Assembly: GCA_965230335.1 (NCBI GenBank)
Contig: CBDDKS010000006.1
Coordinates: forward strand, 1,984,001-2,048,000
Direction: 5' to 3'
Source of the DNA: CBDDKS01 sp965230335
GTDB lineage: Bacteria > Pseudomonadota > Gammaproteobacteria > Enterobacterales > Kangiellaceae
DNA length: 64,000 bases
Below are positions 54,917 through 64,000 of this stretch, piece after piece (the stretch's first letter is position 1; every line of letters starts with the position of its first letter). The translations under genes were made by a program, and so were the position numbers. The notes beneath the pieces are model-generated. The model was not told the DNA's origin. It worked only from the letters and a program-made list of their open reading frames with translations, and searched no databases.

Positions 54917-56170
54917 ATGACTCAACCTAACGAAAGTACTCAGGCTCTCATCAATAGTGATGGTACGACTTTTGGATTATTGGCTCTTTGTTTGGGGTTT
55001 GTTTTTTATACATCGACACATCCATCATGGAAGAAGTTTTACCACTATGTTCCTCCTTTATTGATTTGTTATCTTTTGCCGGCAATATTAAATACTCTGG
55101 GTATTATTAATGGCGAAGGTTCCAAAATTTATTATATGGCTTCCCGTTTTCTTTTACCGACGGCACTTGTCCTATTTATTATCAGTGTCGATTTAAAGCG
55201 TGTTTTTGCCTTGGGCCCTAAGGCTTTGGGTATGTTTTTTACCGGAACAGCTGGCGTGATGATTGGTGGCCCTATTGCTTTATTGGTAGGCAGCTGGTTT
55301 TGGCCGGATGTAGTGGGTGGTGATTTTTGGAAAGGTATGTCAACTTTGGCAGGTAGCTGGATCGGTGGTGGTGCAAATCAATTGGCCATGAAGGAGTTTT
55401 GGGAGGTAGAACAACAGTTATTCAGTGCCATGTTAACCATCGATGTTTTGGTGGCCAGCTTGTGGATGGCAATACTCTTATTTATGGCAAGACGAGCTAA
55501 TGAGATAGATCAGCGCAATGGTGCAGATGTCTCGTCTATAGAGAGTTTACGCCGTTCAATACAGGATTATACCGCTCAGTATGCCCGTATTGCGTCTTTA
55601 AAGGATATTATGCTGATTGTTGCGGTAGGTTTTGGTGTCACTGGATTGGCGCACCTGTTTGCAGATATCTTATCACCCTGGCTAACAGACCTGAAAAGCA
55701 CCAGTAAACTGATAGAATTTACGGGTATTTATAAGCACTTCTTTTGGTTAATTTTTATTGCTACAGCGGCAGGCGTGGTTTTATCTATGACCAAAGTCAG
55801 GGAGCTTGAAGCCGTGGGGTCATCTTCTATCGCATCAGCCTTTATCTATATTTTGGTGGCTTCAATAGGTATGGGGATTGATTTAAGCCAGATAGGCAAC
55901 TTATTTCCCATTTTTGTTATTGGTTTGATCTGGATTAGTATCCATGCTGGTCTATTATTAATGGTGGGCAAGATCATCAAGGCCCCCACTTTCTTTTTAG
56001 CAGTGGGCAGTCAGGCGAATATCGGGGGGGCAGCTTCTGCACCCGCAGTCGCTTCTGCGTTTCATCCATCACTGGCACCAGTAGGTGCATTGCTGGCCAT
56101 TTTTGGATATATTGTAGGTACTCTTGGTGCCTGGGCTTGCAGTCTGATGATGCGGTGGATTGTTACATAA
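54917..56170 (+). CDS. DUF819 family membrane protein
   Basis: A 417-residue polytopic membrane protein with about ten hydrophobic segments. The family pattern is visible: LLPTALVLFIISVDLKRVF, GTAGVMIGGPIALLVG, LAGSWIGGGANQLAMKE, and VGSQANIGGAASAPAVASAFHPSLAPVGALLAIFGYIVGT. It resembles the two-fold inverted ion-coupled transporter families; the substrate is unknown. GGAGTTAACC precedes the ATG. The FHA-domain gene follows 30 bases later. Confidence 0.88.
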   Translation: MTQPNESTQALINSDGTTFGLLALCLGFVFYTSTHPSWKKFYHYVPPLLICYLLPAILNTLGIINGEGSKIYYMASRFLLPTALVLFIISVDLKRVFALGPKALGMFFTGTAGVMIGGPIALLVGSWFWPDVVGGDFWKGMSTLAGSWIGGGANQLAMKEFWEVEQQLFSAMLTIDVLVASLWMAILLFMARRANEIDQRNGADVSSIESLRRSIQDYTAQYARIASLKDIMLIVAVGFGVTGLAHLFADILSPWLTDLKSTSKLIEFTGIYKHFFWLIFIATAAGVVLSMTKVRELEAVGSSSIASAFIYILVASIGMGIDLSQIGNLFPIFVIGLIWISIHAGLLLMVGKIIKAPTFFLAVGSQANIGGAASAPAVASAFHPSLAPVGALLAIFGYIVGTLGAWACSLMMRWIVT

Positions 56171-56200
56171 AACTACCCATTTTTTGAGATTTTTTAACCT

Positions 56201-57385
56201 GTGTTAAAACTGAAGTTTAAAAATAATAAACGTCCTGAGATATGGCTGGTTCCGCCTAGCTTGAAAATTGGCAAAGACAGCCAGTGTGATATCGTGATTA
56301 ATGAAGAAGGCGTGGACAATATTCATGCCGAGTTGTTGATTAAAGATAATGATGTTTTTCTGAAACATATTGCTTCAACCAAATGTACCTACGTTAATGA
56401 TATGGTCGCTCTTGAAGAGGTGTTAAAGCCCGAAGATATTCTAAGGATTGGTCATACAGAAATGATGGTTTATGACCCTCTTGAAAAGCGCCAGACTCAG
56501 GCCGAAGAGTCCCATCATCCGACAACGATTCGTCCAGCCATTAGTGACTGGCTGCTTAAAGCAGAAACGCAACCCTTTACTGGACGCCTATTTCCCATTG
56601 GTAATGTGTTTACCATTGGAAGAGATATGGGATGTGATGTGACATTACCTGTGCAACATGTATCCAGAAAGCATGCTCAACTGTTTATGCGGGACAACCT
56701 TTTATTTGTTTCTGATTATGATTCTGCCAATGGCACTTTTGTGAATGGTAAGCGTATTAAGGAAATACAACTGCGTGCTGATGATGAAATTAAAATTGAT
56801 CAGTTTGCGTTTAAAGTGGTGTTTGTTGGAGAAGCAGCAGAACCGGAACCATTTCAGACCAGTATTCGTAGCATAGAAGAACTGGATAAAACCGTTATTG
56901 CAAAGGCATCAGATATTCCGGTTAAAGAGAACCCGCAAAATAAAAATGAAAAAAAAGAAAAACGCATAGAAGTGTTTCCTGGTTATCTGCATGGCATGTC
57001 GGGTGCCATCAAAGGTAAAGTCTTTGAATTAAAGGAAACCGGTAATGCGGTAGGTCGCATGCTGGGCCATCACTTATCACGAGATGATTCCAGCGTTTCT
57101 GCACGTCATGTAGAAATCTATCGGGAAGGACGCCATTGGTTTATAAAAAATAACGGTGCTTCCAATGGATTATTAGTCAACGGCCGTATGACGGCTATGA
57201 TACGTTTAGTGGATGGAGATGAAATTACGATTGGTGGTTATGAATTACAATTTCAGGGATTAGGTGCCAAACCCAAACAGCTCCGCTCTTATGAAGTCAA
57301 AACCTCTCGTTTAATGGATTGGATGCTCACTTCCGTGATTATTTTTCTTATTGTTATAGTGGCTTTCTTTGCTTTAGTGAATTAA
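56201..57385 (+). CDS. Triple FHA-domain membrane-anchored protein
   Basis: A 394-residue protein with three forkhead-associated domains that read phosphothreonine. The first is at about 20-90 (KIGKDSQCDIVI...NIHAELL), the second at about 135-205 (FTIGRDMGCDVTL...SRKHAQL...SANGTFVNGKRI) and the third at about 280-355 (SARHVEI...NNGASNGLLVNGR). The C-terminal transmembrane helix (SVIIFLIVIVAFFALV) implies tail anchoring with cytoplasmic FHA domains. No Ser/Thr kinase or phosphatase gene is in the window. The start is GTG. The 3' end overlaps the converging DUF3179 gene by 4 bases. Confidence 0.9.
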   Translation: MLKLKFKNNKRPEIWLVPPSLKIGKDSQCDIVINEEGVDNIHAELLIKDNDVFLKHIASTKCTYVNDMVALEEVLKPEDILRIGHTEMMVYDPLEKRQTQAEESHHPTTIRPAISDWLLKAETQPFTGRLFPIGNVFTIGRDMGCDVTLPVQHVSRKHAQLFMRDNLLFVSDYDSANGTFVNGKRIKEIQLRADDEIKIDQFAFKVVFVGEAAEPEPFQTSIRSIEELDKTVIAKASDIPVKENPQNKNEKKEKRIEVFPGYLHGMSGAIKGKVFELKETGNAVGRMLGHHLSRDDSSVSARHVEIYREGRHWFIKNNGASNGLLVNGRMTAMIRLVDGDEITIGGYELQFQGLGAKPKQLRSYEVKTSRLMDWMLTSVIIFLIVIVAFFALVN

Positions 57386-58587
57386 TTTTCTCTATTATTT
57401 TTTTGAGAAGGAAATGTTGAGTTATAAATTTTTGCATTAGGTCTAAACGCCAATGATGCAAAAGCAAAATGGCTGCCAATATCTACTCTTTGTAGTTGAG
57501 CACCTTTCAGTTTTCCATGAATAGCATGACCAAAAATATTCCACTGTGATCCTGTTTGATCATCAACAAAGTGTTGATCTTTAAATGTAAATGTTAATGT
57601 CATGTTATTAAGATATCGATTAAACGCAGCAGCTACAGGTACAGTTTTTGATTGAATAATTTCTTGTTTATCAAGTGGTGATGCGTAGCCTGATTTACTA
57701 AAAACAACGATAGCGGTATCATTGAAAGAGTCATTAATAACAGGGTTTTTACTAATGGTTTGATAAGTATAGAGTTTATAATTGCCATTAATATTTACAT
57801 TTAATACACGCTCCATAGGTGGAAGTCGAGGATCTGTATTGCCTTTCAAAGGCAGGGGAGAATTATCAATAGCATCATAGCCTGTGAAAGGATTTAAACC
57901 ATATTGACGTTGATAGCCTGTATCACGTGATAAGACTTTTCCTTTTGGGTAATGTGCTTTAAACTTTTTAAAAGAAATGATATAGGTAGGATATTTATTT
58001 TTTAGCTGTTTATTGGCGTAATGACCGACCAAGCCATCTCCTGTGAATTGTTGCCACCAGGTTTCTGTTTGTTTGTCATACATAATCAGACCACTGTTTC
58101 TTAGCAGGCCTGTTGTGTTAAATGAGAGAACTTTTGAGTCAACTTTACGTTCGTATACAGTACTATTGTTACACAGTGGACAAAAAGATATTAGAAGAGG
58201 TTCACCTTTAATTTTATCATTGACTATTTGATGAAAAACCATAATTTGCAAAGGATATGCCCGTGCTTCATTTTTAACAACAACAACAATAACGGGTTCA
58301 TTATCCCTAACCCATTTACGGGCATTGCGGATAGATACAAATCTGGGACGATCAATGGCAGGAATAGCGCCTTTAGGTAAGCCTGTTGACATAATTTCAT
58401 TGAATGGAATACTATATTTTGAAAAATCGGTTTTTGACCAAGATTGTTTCCAGTTTTCAAAAGAATGATCATTGGCCACACTGGTTTTAACACCTAGCGA
58501 TATGAGTAGCAGTATCCAAAAATAAAAAAGAAAAGTAGGGTACATAGTGTTATCATTTTTTACGATATTTGCATAATATGTTAACAT
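57382..58587 (-). CDS. DUF3179 domain-containing exported protein
   Basis: A 401-residue protein with an N-terminal hydrophobic signal (FLFYFWILLLISLGVKTSVA). DUF3179 hallmarks are present: PAIDRPRFVSIRNARKWV, PVIVVVVKNEARAYPLQIMVFHQIVND and SFCPLCNNSTVYERK with its two cysteines, plus FNTTGLLRNSGLIMYDKQTETWWQQFTGDG. Function is unknown; the C-P-L-C pair suggests metal or redox binding. The N-terminus may begin at the second Met, MYPTFLFYF. It is divergent from the lpxR-like gene. Confidence 0.9.
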   Translation of the reverse strand: MLTYYANIVKNDNTMYPTFLFYFWILLLISLGVKTSVANDHSFENWKQSWSKTDFSKYSIPFNEIMSTGLPKGAIPAIDRPRFVSIRNARKWVRDNEPVIVVVVKNEARAYPLQIMVFHQIVNDKIKGEPLLISFCPLCNNSTVYERKVDSKVLSFNTTGLLRNSGLIMYDKQTETWWQQFTGDGLVGHYANKQLKNKYPTYIISFKKFKAHYPKGKVLSRDTGYQRQYGLNPFTGYDAIDNSPLPLKGNTDPRLPPMERVLNVNINGNYKLYTYQTISKNPVINDSFNDTAIVVFSKSGYASPLDKQEIIQSKTVPVAAAFNRYLNNMTLTFTFKDQHFVDDQTGSQWNIFGHAIHGKLKGAQLQRVDIGSHFAFASLAFRPNAKIYNSTFPSQKNNREN

Positions 58588-58641
58588 GGCTTTTCTAAGA
58601 TGTGTTCATTAATCTAAAAAAATAAAAGACGCTTTTTCTTA

Positions 58642-59811
58642 ATGTATTATTACTCAGTATTTTTTGTAAGGCTTTTACCACTTATATTGTGTCAAGTAAC
58701 GTTAGCGAAAGAAACTCAGGATTCATATAAAGAAGGATATCCACCACGGGTCATATCTTCTCAGGCAAAATTTTTAGAGCAAACAGAAAATATACCACCT
58801 TTATTGGTTGATCCTTTGATTTATGATGAACCCTGGAGTACAGGGTGGCAACTTTATGTTGATAATGATCTTTTTATTAATCCAGATACTGATAGAGACT
58901 ATACAGGAGGTTTTTCTGTATCATTTTCAGGTTTACGAGCTCGGAATTGGAGGTTTTCAATAGATACGCTATTGGATAAGGTAGACCGTTGGCTCGATAT
59001 CGATTCGTTACATTTTGCTAAAGGCGGTTTTTCACGGCATACCTTACAATTTGGTGTTATTTTATTTACACCAGATGATATTACCCAATTAAATCCTGTC
59101 CTAGGTGATCATCCTTATGCAAGTTTACTTTTTATGAGTAATTCACAAAAAACAACATTTCCAGAACGTCGATTAGTGATACAGTCAGCATTAACTATTG
59201 GTATTTTAGGGTTGGATATTGGCCCGGAAATACAAAGATTGATTCATAATATCACGGGAAGTGATGATCCTTTAGGTTGGCATAATCAAATTTCGGATGG
59301 TGGCGAAATGACAGCTCGATATTCTCTTATTGCCCAAAAAAATATTATGCAAAATTACAGTAAACAATCATCATTTGAATTATCGACAGGTGTAGAGGGT
59401 AATATTGGCTTAAATACAGATGTATCAGGTAACTTAGGTTTTCGTTATGGAAAATTGCGTTCTCCATGGTGGAGTTTCACCCCGCATCAATCTGATTATA
59501 TTAATTTGGGACAAACCATTACCAGTAGGGTCAATAAAAGGGCTTTACCCCCCGAGTTATTTATATGGGGTGGACTAAAAAGTAAATATCGTATTTACAA
59601 TGGTTTGTTACAGGGGCAATTTAGAGATAATATGCTCGAATATAAAAATGATGAGCTTAAACATATTATCTGGGAAGCGTGGTTAGGTATCACTAAAACC
59701 TGGAGGAGCGGATTTGGATTGAGTTTTGTTATACGTAAGCGCGCCAATGAAATTAAAGGGTTAGGCCGTGATCCTTTATGGAGTGGATTAATCTTTAGTT
59801 TTAAAACTTAA
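58642..59811 (+). CDS. LpxR-like lipid A 3'-O-deacylase (DUF2219) outer-membrane protein
   Basis: A 389-residue exported protein with a signal peptide (FFVRLLPLILCQVTLA) and the LpxR/DUF2219 barrel signature: WQLYVDNDLFINPDTDRDYTGGFSVSFSG, LQFGVILFTPDDITQ and DHPYASLLFMSNS, with W-H-N-Q-I-S-D-G. LpxR removes the 3'-acyloxyacyl chain of lipid A in the outer membrane in a calcium-dependent manner. Enzymatic assignment is by family only. A bidirectional terminator follows. Confidence 0.88.
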   Translation: MYYYSVFFVRLLPLILCQVTLAKETQDSYKEGYPPRVISSQAKFLEQTENIPPLLVDPLIYDEPWSTGWQLYVDNDLFINPDTDRDYTGGFSVSFSGLRARNWRFSIDTLLDKVDRWLDIDSLHFAKGGFSRHTLQFGVILFTPDDITQLNPVLGDHPYASLLFMSNSQKTTFPERRLVIQSALTIGILGLDIGPEIQRLIHNITGSDDPLGWHNQISDGGEMTARYSLIAQKNIMQNYSKQSSFELSTGVEGNIGLNTDVSGNLGFRYGKLRSPWWSFTPHQSDYINLGQTITSRVNKRALPPELFIWGGLKSKYRIYNGLLQGQFRDNMLEYKNDELKHIIWEAWLGITKTWRSGFGLSFVIRKRANEIKGLGRDPLWSGLIFSFKT

Positions 59812-59840
59812 AGGCTTGGCATTCATTATTGGAAAAGATT

Positions 59841-59872
59841 AAAAAAGCCAGGATATAAATCCTGGCTTTTTT
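59841..59872. terminator. Bidirectional terminator between the lpxR-like gene and ald
   Basis: AAAAAAGCCAGG (59841-59852) pairs with CCTGGCTTTTTT (59861-59872) around an 8-base loop, with A and T runs serving both strands of the converging genes. Confidence 0.9.
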
Positions 59873-59904
59873 ATGTTGAAGTCATGCGTCAAGTAACAGT
59901 GAGC

Positions 59905-61026
59905 TTATAGATTCTCAATGGCTTTCACAGGATCAACAAAAGGTAGTTTTTGACTGTCAGCAACACTGGCATGTGTGATATGGCCGCAGCAGACATTGAG
60001 TCCCTGTAGTAAATGATGATCATCATTTAATGCCTGTTTCACGCCTTTATTAGCCAATTGAATAATATAAGGGAGGGTGACATTATTTAAGGCAAATGTG
60101 GAAGTATAAGGTACGGCTCCAGGCATGTTTGCGACACAATAATGGACAACATCATCCACCAAATAGGTGGGTTCCTCGTGGGTGGTGGCGCGAGAGGTTT
60201 CGAAACATCCGCCCTGATCAATGGCTACATCGACCAATGCGGTGCCTGGTCGCATGCGTTTTACCATATCGGCAGAGACTAATTTGGGAGCTGAAGCACC
60301 AGGAATCAAAACTCCGCCAATGACCAGATCGGCATCTAGCACTTGATGTTCCAGGGCATCTTTACTGGAATAGACTGTTTGTACACTGACACCAAATTGT
60401 CGGTTGATACGTCTTAACACATCAATATTGCGGTCCAGTAATGTGACGTTTGCGCCCATGCCTACAGCAATTTGAGCGGCATTTGAACCGACGACACCGC
60501 CACCGATGATGACAACTTTAGCGGGATTAACGCCAGGTACACCACCCAGTAGCATGCCTCGTCCCTGATTGGATTTTTCTAAACATTCTGCCCCTGCCTG
60601 AATGGACATACGGCCAGCTACTTCAGACATAGGCGCCAATAATGGTAATCCTCCATGCTGTCCCGTCACGGTTTCATAGGCAATACAGATGGATTCTGAG
60701 CGAATTAAGTCCTGGGTTTGTGCTTCGTCGGGGGCAAGATGCAGGTAAGTAAATAAGATCTGACCAGGTTTTAAGCGTGAACGCTCGATAGCTAAAGGCT
60801 CCTTCACTTTGACTATCATGTCTGCTTTTTCAAAGGTTTCTTCTGGGGTTTGAACAATGCTAGCACCAACCGCCTGATAATCTTCATTGGTAAAGCCAAT
60901 ACCAAGACCTGCGTTATGTTCAACAATAACAGAATGACCGTGGCTGATGAGCTCTCTAACACTGGCTGGTATCATACCAACGCGATATTCATGGTTTTTG
61001 ATTTCCTTTGGGATGCCGATTTTCAT
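59905..61026 (-). CDS. ald: Alanine dehydrogenase
   Basis: Converts L-alanine and NAD to pyruvate, ammonia and NADH. The product starts MKIGIPKEIKNHEYRVGMIP and has the conserved HSVIVEHNAGLGIGFTNEDY, AYETVTG, the NAD-binding VIIGGGVVGSNAAQIAVGMGANVTLLDR and VVHYCVANMPGAVPYTST. An upstream ATG at 61041 would add five residues, but AGAGG sits six bases before the ATG at 61026. It is divergent from an Lrp-family regulator that likely controls it. Confidence 0.96.
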   Translation of the reverse strand: MKIGIPKEIKNHEYRVGMIPASVRELISHGHSVIVEHNAGLGIGFTNEDYQAVGASIVQTPEETFEKADMIVKVKEPLAIERSRLKPGQILFTYLHLAPDEAQTQDLIRSESICIAYETVTGQHGGLPLLAPMSEVAGRMSIQAGAECLEKSNQGRGMLLGGVPGVNPAKVVIIGGGVVGSNAAQIAVGMGANVTLLDRNIDVLRRINRQFGVSVQTVYSSKDALEHQVLDADLVIGGVLIPGASAPKLVSADMVKRMRPGTALVDVAIDQGGCFETSRATTHEEPTYLVDDVVHYCVANMPGAVPYTSTFALNNVTLPYIIQLANKGVKQALNDDHHLLQGLNVCCGHITHASVADSQKLPFVDPVKAIENL

Positions 61027-61167
61027 AGTAACCTCTTTCATTATTGAAGGTTTTTTTAGGATGTGGGATTATAATTGAAAGTGAACAGGCTTTTATTCCG
61101 AATTTTCTATTAAAAATGGTATAAAATACTATTATTGATAATATTATTGGTTTTTTATAGAAGTTTT

Positions 61168-61647
61168 ATGACGGTTAAAAGAAGAAAGCTCGATAGACTG
61201 GATAAGTCTATTTTACGGGAACTGCAAACCCACGGCCGTATTTCAAATGTTGAATTGGCAAAGCGGGTAGGTTTAAGCCCAACACCCTGTCTGGAGCGTA
61301 TGAAGCGATTAGAGCAGGAGGGTGTGATATTGGGGTATCAGGCTTTACTGAATCCTCAGCATTTATCATCCAGCTTATTGGTATTTGTAGAAATCACCCT
61401 GACAAGAACCTCACCAGAGGTGTTCCATGAGTTCAAAGAAGCTGTACAGGATTTACATGAGATTTTAGAATGTCACCTGGTTTCTGGAAATTTTGATTAT
61501 TTGGTAAAAGCACGGGTGGCAGATATGTCGGCTTATCGAAAACTATTGGGTGAAACTCTATTGATGTTACCTGGTGTGAGCGAATCTCGAACCTATGTGG
61601 TGATGGAAGAGGTCAAAGAAACAACGGCTGTACCTGTATTAACCTGA
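61168..61647 (+). CDS. lrp: Lrp/AsnC-family transcriptional regulator
   Basis: A 159-residue feast-famine regulator. It has an N-terminal HTH (LDRLDKSILRELQTHGRISNVELAKRVGLSPTPCLERMKRLEQEGVILGY) and a C-terminal ligand-binding RAM domain (VSGNFDYLVKARVADMSAYRKLL). The frame opens at 61135, but the ATG at 61168 gives the usual N-terminus. It is divergent from ald and followed by ftsK, an order shared by many gammaproteobacteria and close to E. coli lrp-ftsK. Confidence 0.95.
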   Translation: MTVKRRKLDRLDKSILRELQTHGRISNVELAKRVGLSPTPCLERMKRLEQEGVILGYQALLNPQHLSSSLLVFVEITLTRTSPEVFHEFKEAVQDLHEILECHLVSGNFDYLVKARVADMSAYRKLLGETLLMLPGVSESRTYVVMEEVKETTAVPVLT

Positions 61648-61793
61648 GTTCTGGATAAGAAATGTAGATGTGTATGGCATATTTGGTTTTTAAAACGATT
61701 TTTGAACAAGCATACCGGTTGTAGAGTCTTATCATTTGAGCATGGTAGAATACAACCTTAACATAGTGAATAAAACCATAGGCTGAAATCACC

Positions 61794-64000
61794 TTGTCTA
61801 GAAAAAAAGTAAAACAAAAGACACCTCATCATGATGATAAAACCATAGCCTGGCGTGTCCGGGAAGGTGTTGTCATTTGCTTGGGTACTCTGTCTTTGTT
61901 TTTGCTGTTAGCCATTATGACTTATCATCATACGGATCCTGGTTGGAGCTATAGTGGTGGCAGTGATCTTGTTCAAAACAGTGCGGGACGTGTTGGAGCA
62001 TGGTTATCGGATGTGTTGCTACAATTGTTTGGCTATTTGGCTTATTTATTTCCTTTTTTGGTGCTGTATTTTTCTTATTTGATTTTTCGTGAAAGAAAGT
62101 TGATTCAACAACATGACTGGCAGTACTGGTTATTGCGAGGTGTCGGATTTGTGTTAACACTGATAGCGGGTGCTGCATTATCAGATTTAAATTTTTATGC
62201 TCCGATGATTCTGGAAAATAACCAAGTTCCGATTCATCAGTCAGGCGGTGTATTAGGTAATCTGATTGGCGGTGGTTTGGTGGCTGTGTTTAATGAACTG
62301 GGTACCAGTTTAATTTTATTATCACTGCTATTAACGGGTGTGACCTTATTGACGGGCGTATCCTGGTTTCACATAATGGATAAAATTGGAGAGTATGTTT
62401 TAAAGGGCGGAGATGCTGCAATTCAATTCTGGTATCGACAAAAAGAAAAGTATCATGAAAAGAAACAAGTTGAGACCATTAAAGAAACCAGAAAAACGGC
62501 AATAAAAACTGAGAAAACAAAAAAAGAACAAAGAACACCGGTACGTATTGAACCCAAAGTAACACAGATCGAAAAAAGTACACGTGTCAATAAAGAAAAA
62601 CAGCAGAAATTATTTGATGATCCAGTTGAAGGGGAGTTACCTGCATTAACTTTATTGGATGATGAAGTAGAAAAGAAACATAAAATTTCTGAAGAATCAT
62701 TACAGGCACTGTCACGTTTGGTTGAATTAAAGTTATTGGATTTTGGTGTTGATGCACAAGTTGTGGCGGTACATCCTGGTCCTGTTGTGACACGTTTTGA
62801 ACTGGATCTGGCACCGGGCATTAAAGTTGGCAAAATTACCAATTTGTCCAAGGATTTGGCACGGGCATTATCATCGGTGAGTGTTCGTATTGTAGAGGTT
62901 ATTCCGGGCAAGCCTTATGTAGGTTTGGAAGTACCCAATGAAGAGCGTGAGTTTGTTCGATTAAAAGAAGTACTGAGTGCCAAGGAGTTTGAAGATTCCA
63001 AATCATCGTTAACCATGGGATTGGGCAAAGACATTTCAGGAAATCCCGTCGTTGTTGATTTGGCAAAAATGCCACACTTACTGGTTGCTGGTACAACAGG
63101 TTCAGGAAAATCCGTTGGTGTGAATGCCATGTTATTGAGTATTTTATATAAATCCTCACCAGATGAAGTCCGATTGATCATGATCGATCCTAAAATGCTG
63201 GAACTCTCCGTTTATGATGGCATTCCTCATTTATTAGCCCCTGTGGTGACGGATATGAAAGAGGCAGCCAACTCATTAAGATGGGGGGTTGCAGAAATGG
63301 AGCGACGTTATCGACTTATGGCAGCATTGGGTGTGAGAAATCTGACAGGGTTTAACCGTAAAGTGACAGAAGCCGAAACGGCTGGCGAGCCTTTGATTGA
63401 TCCACTATGGACAGCAACAGACGATATGTCAGAAACAGCGCCTGTATTGGAAAAGCTACCCAGTATTGTCATTGTGATTGATGAGTTAGCCGATATGATG
63501 ATGATTGTCGGCAAAAAAGTGGAAGAACTGATTGCCAGAATTGCACAAAAAGCACGGGCAGCGGGGATCCACTTAATATTGGCGACACAAAGGCCTTCTG
63601 TGGATGTGATTACAGGGTTAATCAAAGCCAATGTGCCTTCGAGAATTGCATTTCAGGTATCCTCTCGAATTGATTCACGGACTATTTTGGATCAAATGGG
63701 TGCAGAACAATTGCTGGGGCAGGGGGACATGTTGTATTTACCCGGAGGTAAAAGTATTCCAACGCGTGTGCATGGTGCTTTTGTCGATGATGATGAAGTA
63801 CATCGTGTTGTTGCTGACTGGCAAAAAAGAGGTTCACCTGTTTATGAAGAGGCTATTGTTGATGGTGTTTCTGAAACGGCAATGATGGGGATCCCTGATG
63901 GCAGTGACGAACAGACAGAAGCAGAACGTGATGAACTGTATGATCAAGCGGTGCGTATTGTTACAGAGTCAAGGCGGGCTTCGATTTCTAATGTACAACG
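61794..64000 (+). CDS. ftsK: DNA translocase FtsK (5' part; runs off the window)
   Basis: Septal DNA translocase that resolves chromosome dimers at dif with XerCD and pumps DNA at division. About 735 residues are present. N-terminal membrane helices (VVICLGTLSLFLLLAIM and later ones) are followed by a charged linker (about 220-285). The motor domain has LVAGTTGSGKSVGVNAMLL, LIMIDPKMLELSVYDGIPHLL, VIVIDELADMMM and LATQRPSVDVITGLIKANVPSRIAFQVSSRIDSRTILDQ. The linker is short compared with E. coli FtsK. The only in-frame start after an upstream TAG is the TTG at 61794, without a clear ribosome binding site. The gene continues past 64000. Confidence 0.95.
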   Translation, partial: MSRKKVKQKTPHHDDKTIAWRVREGVVICLGTLSLFLLLAIMTYHHTDPGWSYSGGSDLVQNSAGRVGAWLSDVLLQLFGYLAYLFPFLVLYFSYLIFRERKLIQQHDWQYWLLRGVGFVLTLIAGAALSDLNFYAPMILENNQVPIHQSGGVLGNLIGGGLVAVFNELGTSLILLSLLLTGVTLLTGVSWFHIMDKIGEYVLKGGDAAIQFWYRQKEKYHEKKQVETIKETRKTAIKTEKTKKEQRTPVRIEPKVTQIEKSTRVNKEKQQKLFDDPVEGELPALTLLDDEVEKKHKISEESLQALSRLVELKLLDFGVDAQVVAVHPGPVVTRFELDLAPGIKVGKITNLSKDLARALSSVSVRIVEVIPGKPYVGLEVPNEEREFVRLKEVLSAKEFEDSKSSLTMGLGKDISGNPVVVDLAKMPHLLVAGTTGSGKSVGVNAMLLSILYKSSPDEVRLIMIDPKMLELSVYDGIPHLLAPVVTDMKEAANSLRWGVAEMERRYRLMAALGVRNLTGFNRKVTEAETAGEPLIDPLWTATDDMSETAPVLEKLPSIVIVIDELADMMMIVGKKVEELIARIAQKARAAGIHLILATQRPSVDVITGLIKANVPSRIAFQVSSRIDSRTILDQMGAEQLLGQGDMLYLPGGKSIPTRVHGAFVDDDEVHRVVADWQKRGSPVYEEAIVDGVSETAMMGIPDGSDEQTEAERDELYDQAVRIVTESRRASISNVQ

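Overview
The window is a chromosomal segment of an AT-rich gammaproteobacterium. Evidence for this is the xseB-ispA-dxs cluster beside PomA/PomB-type (sodium-type) flagellar stator genes, lolB-ispE-tRNA-Gln-prs, ftsY-ftsE-ftsX, hrcA-grpE-dnaK-dnaJ with a sigma32-like promoter, hemA-prfA-prmC, ald/lrp/ftsK and tmcA. I cannot name a genus from sequence alone. A VPLPA-CTERM protein and the Na+-type stator would suit an aquatic or marine organism.

Layout: 1-5200 isoprenoid genes (minus) and the stator genes (plus). 5200-6600 is a small insert carrying one AAA-type ATPase, bracketed by two copies of the motB 3' end. 6700-16242 is a complete minimal type I-F2 (I-Fv) CRISPR-Cas locus: cas1, cas2-3, cas7fv, cas5fv, cas6f and an array of 42 repeats, with no Cas8f gene. 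16400-18500 small accessory genes. 18600-22300 rsmD/ftsY/ftsEX. 22500-32460 a secreted metalloprotease, recN, nadK and the heat-shock operon. 32460-33150 decayed genes. 33240-38200 prs, tRNA-Gln, ispE, lolB and a TPR lipoprotein. 38360-43700 hemA, prfA, an aspartoacylase-like gene, prmC and a DUF2333 gene. 43890-50130 a very AT-rich accessory cluster (GntR regulator, ABC transporter, 1343-residue duplicated protein). 50170-59810 assorted exported and membrane proteins plus tmcA. 59900-64000 ald, lrp and the start of ftsK.

The most striking finding lies in the 343-base gap between cas1 and cas2-3. The minus strand carries a miniature, degenerate CRISPR unit: its own promoter, a pseudo-repeat ending in the same 8-nt handle as the array repeats, a 19-nt pseudo-spacer, a second pseudo-repeat hairpin and a terminator-like stem. 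The first 18 nt of the pseudo-spacer match perfectly a site immediately upstream of the TTGACA box of the cas2-3 promoter, with a correctly placed type I-F PAM (CC). This looks like a CRISPR-derived guide RNA by which the Cas complex would repress its own operon, in the manner of Cas-regulating RNAs, here attached to the minimal I-F2 subtype.
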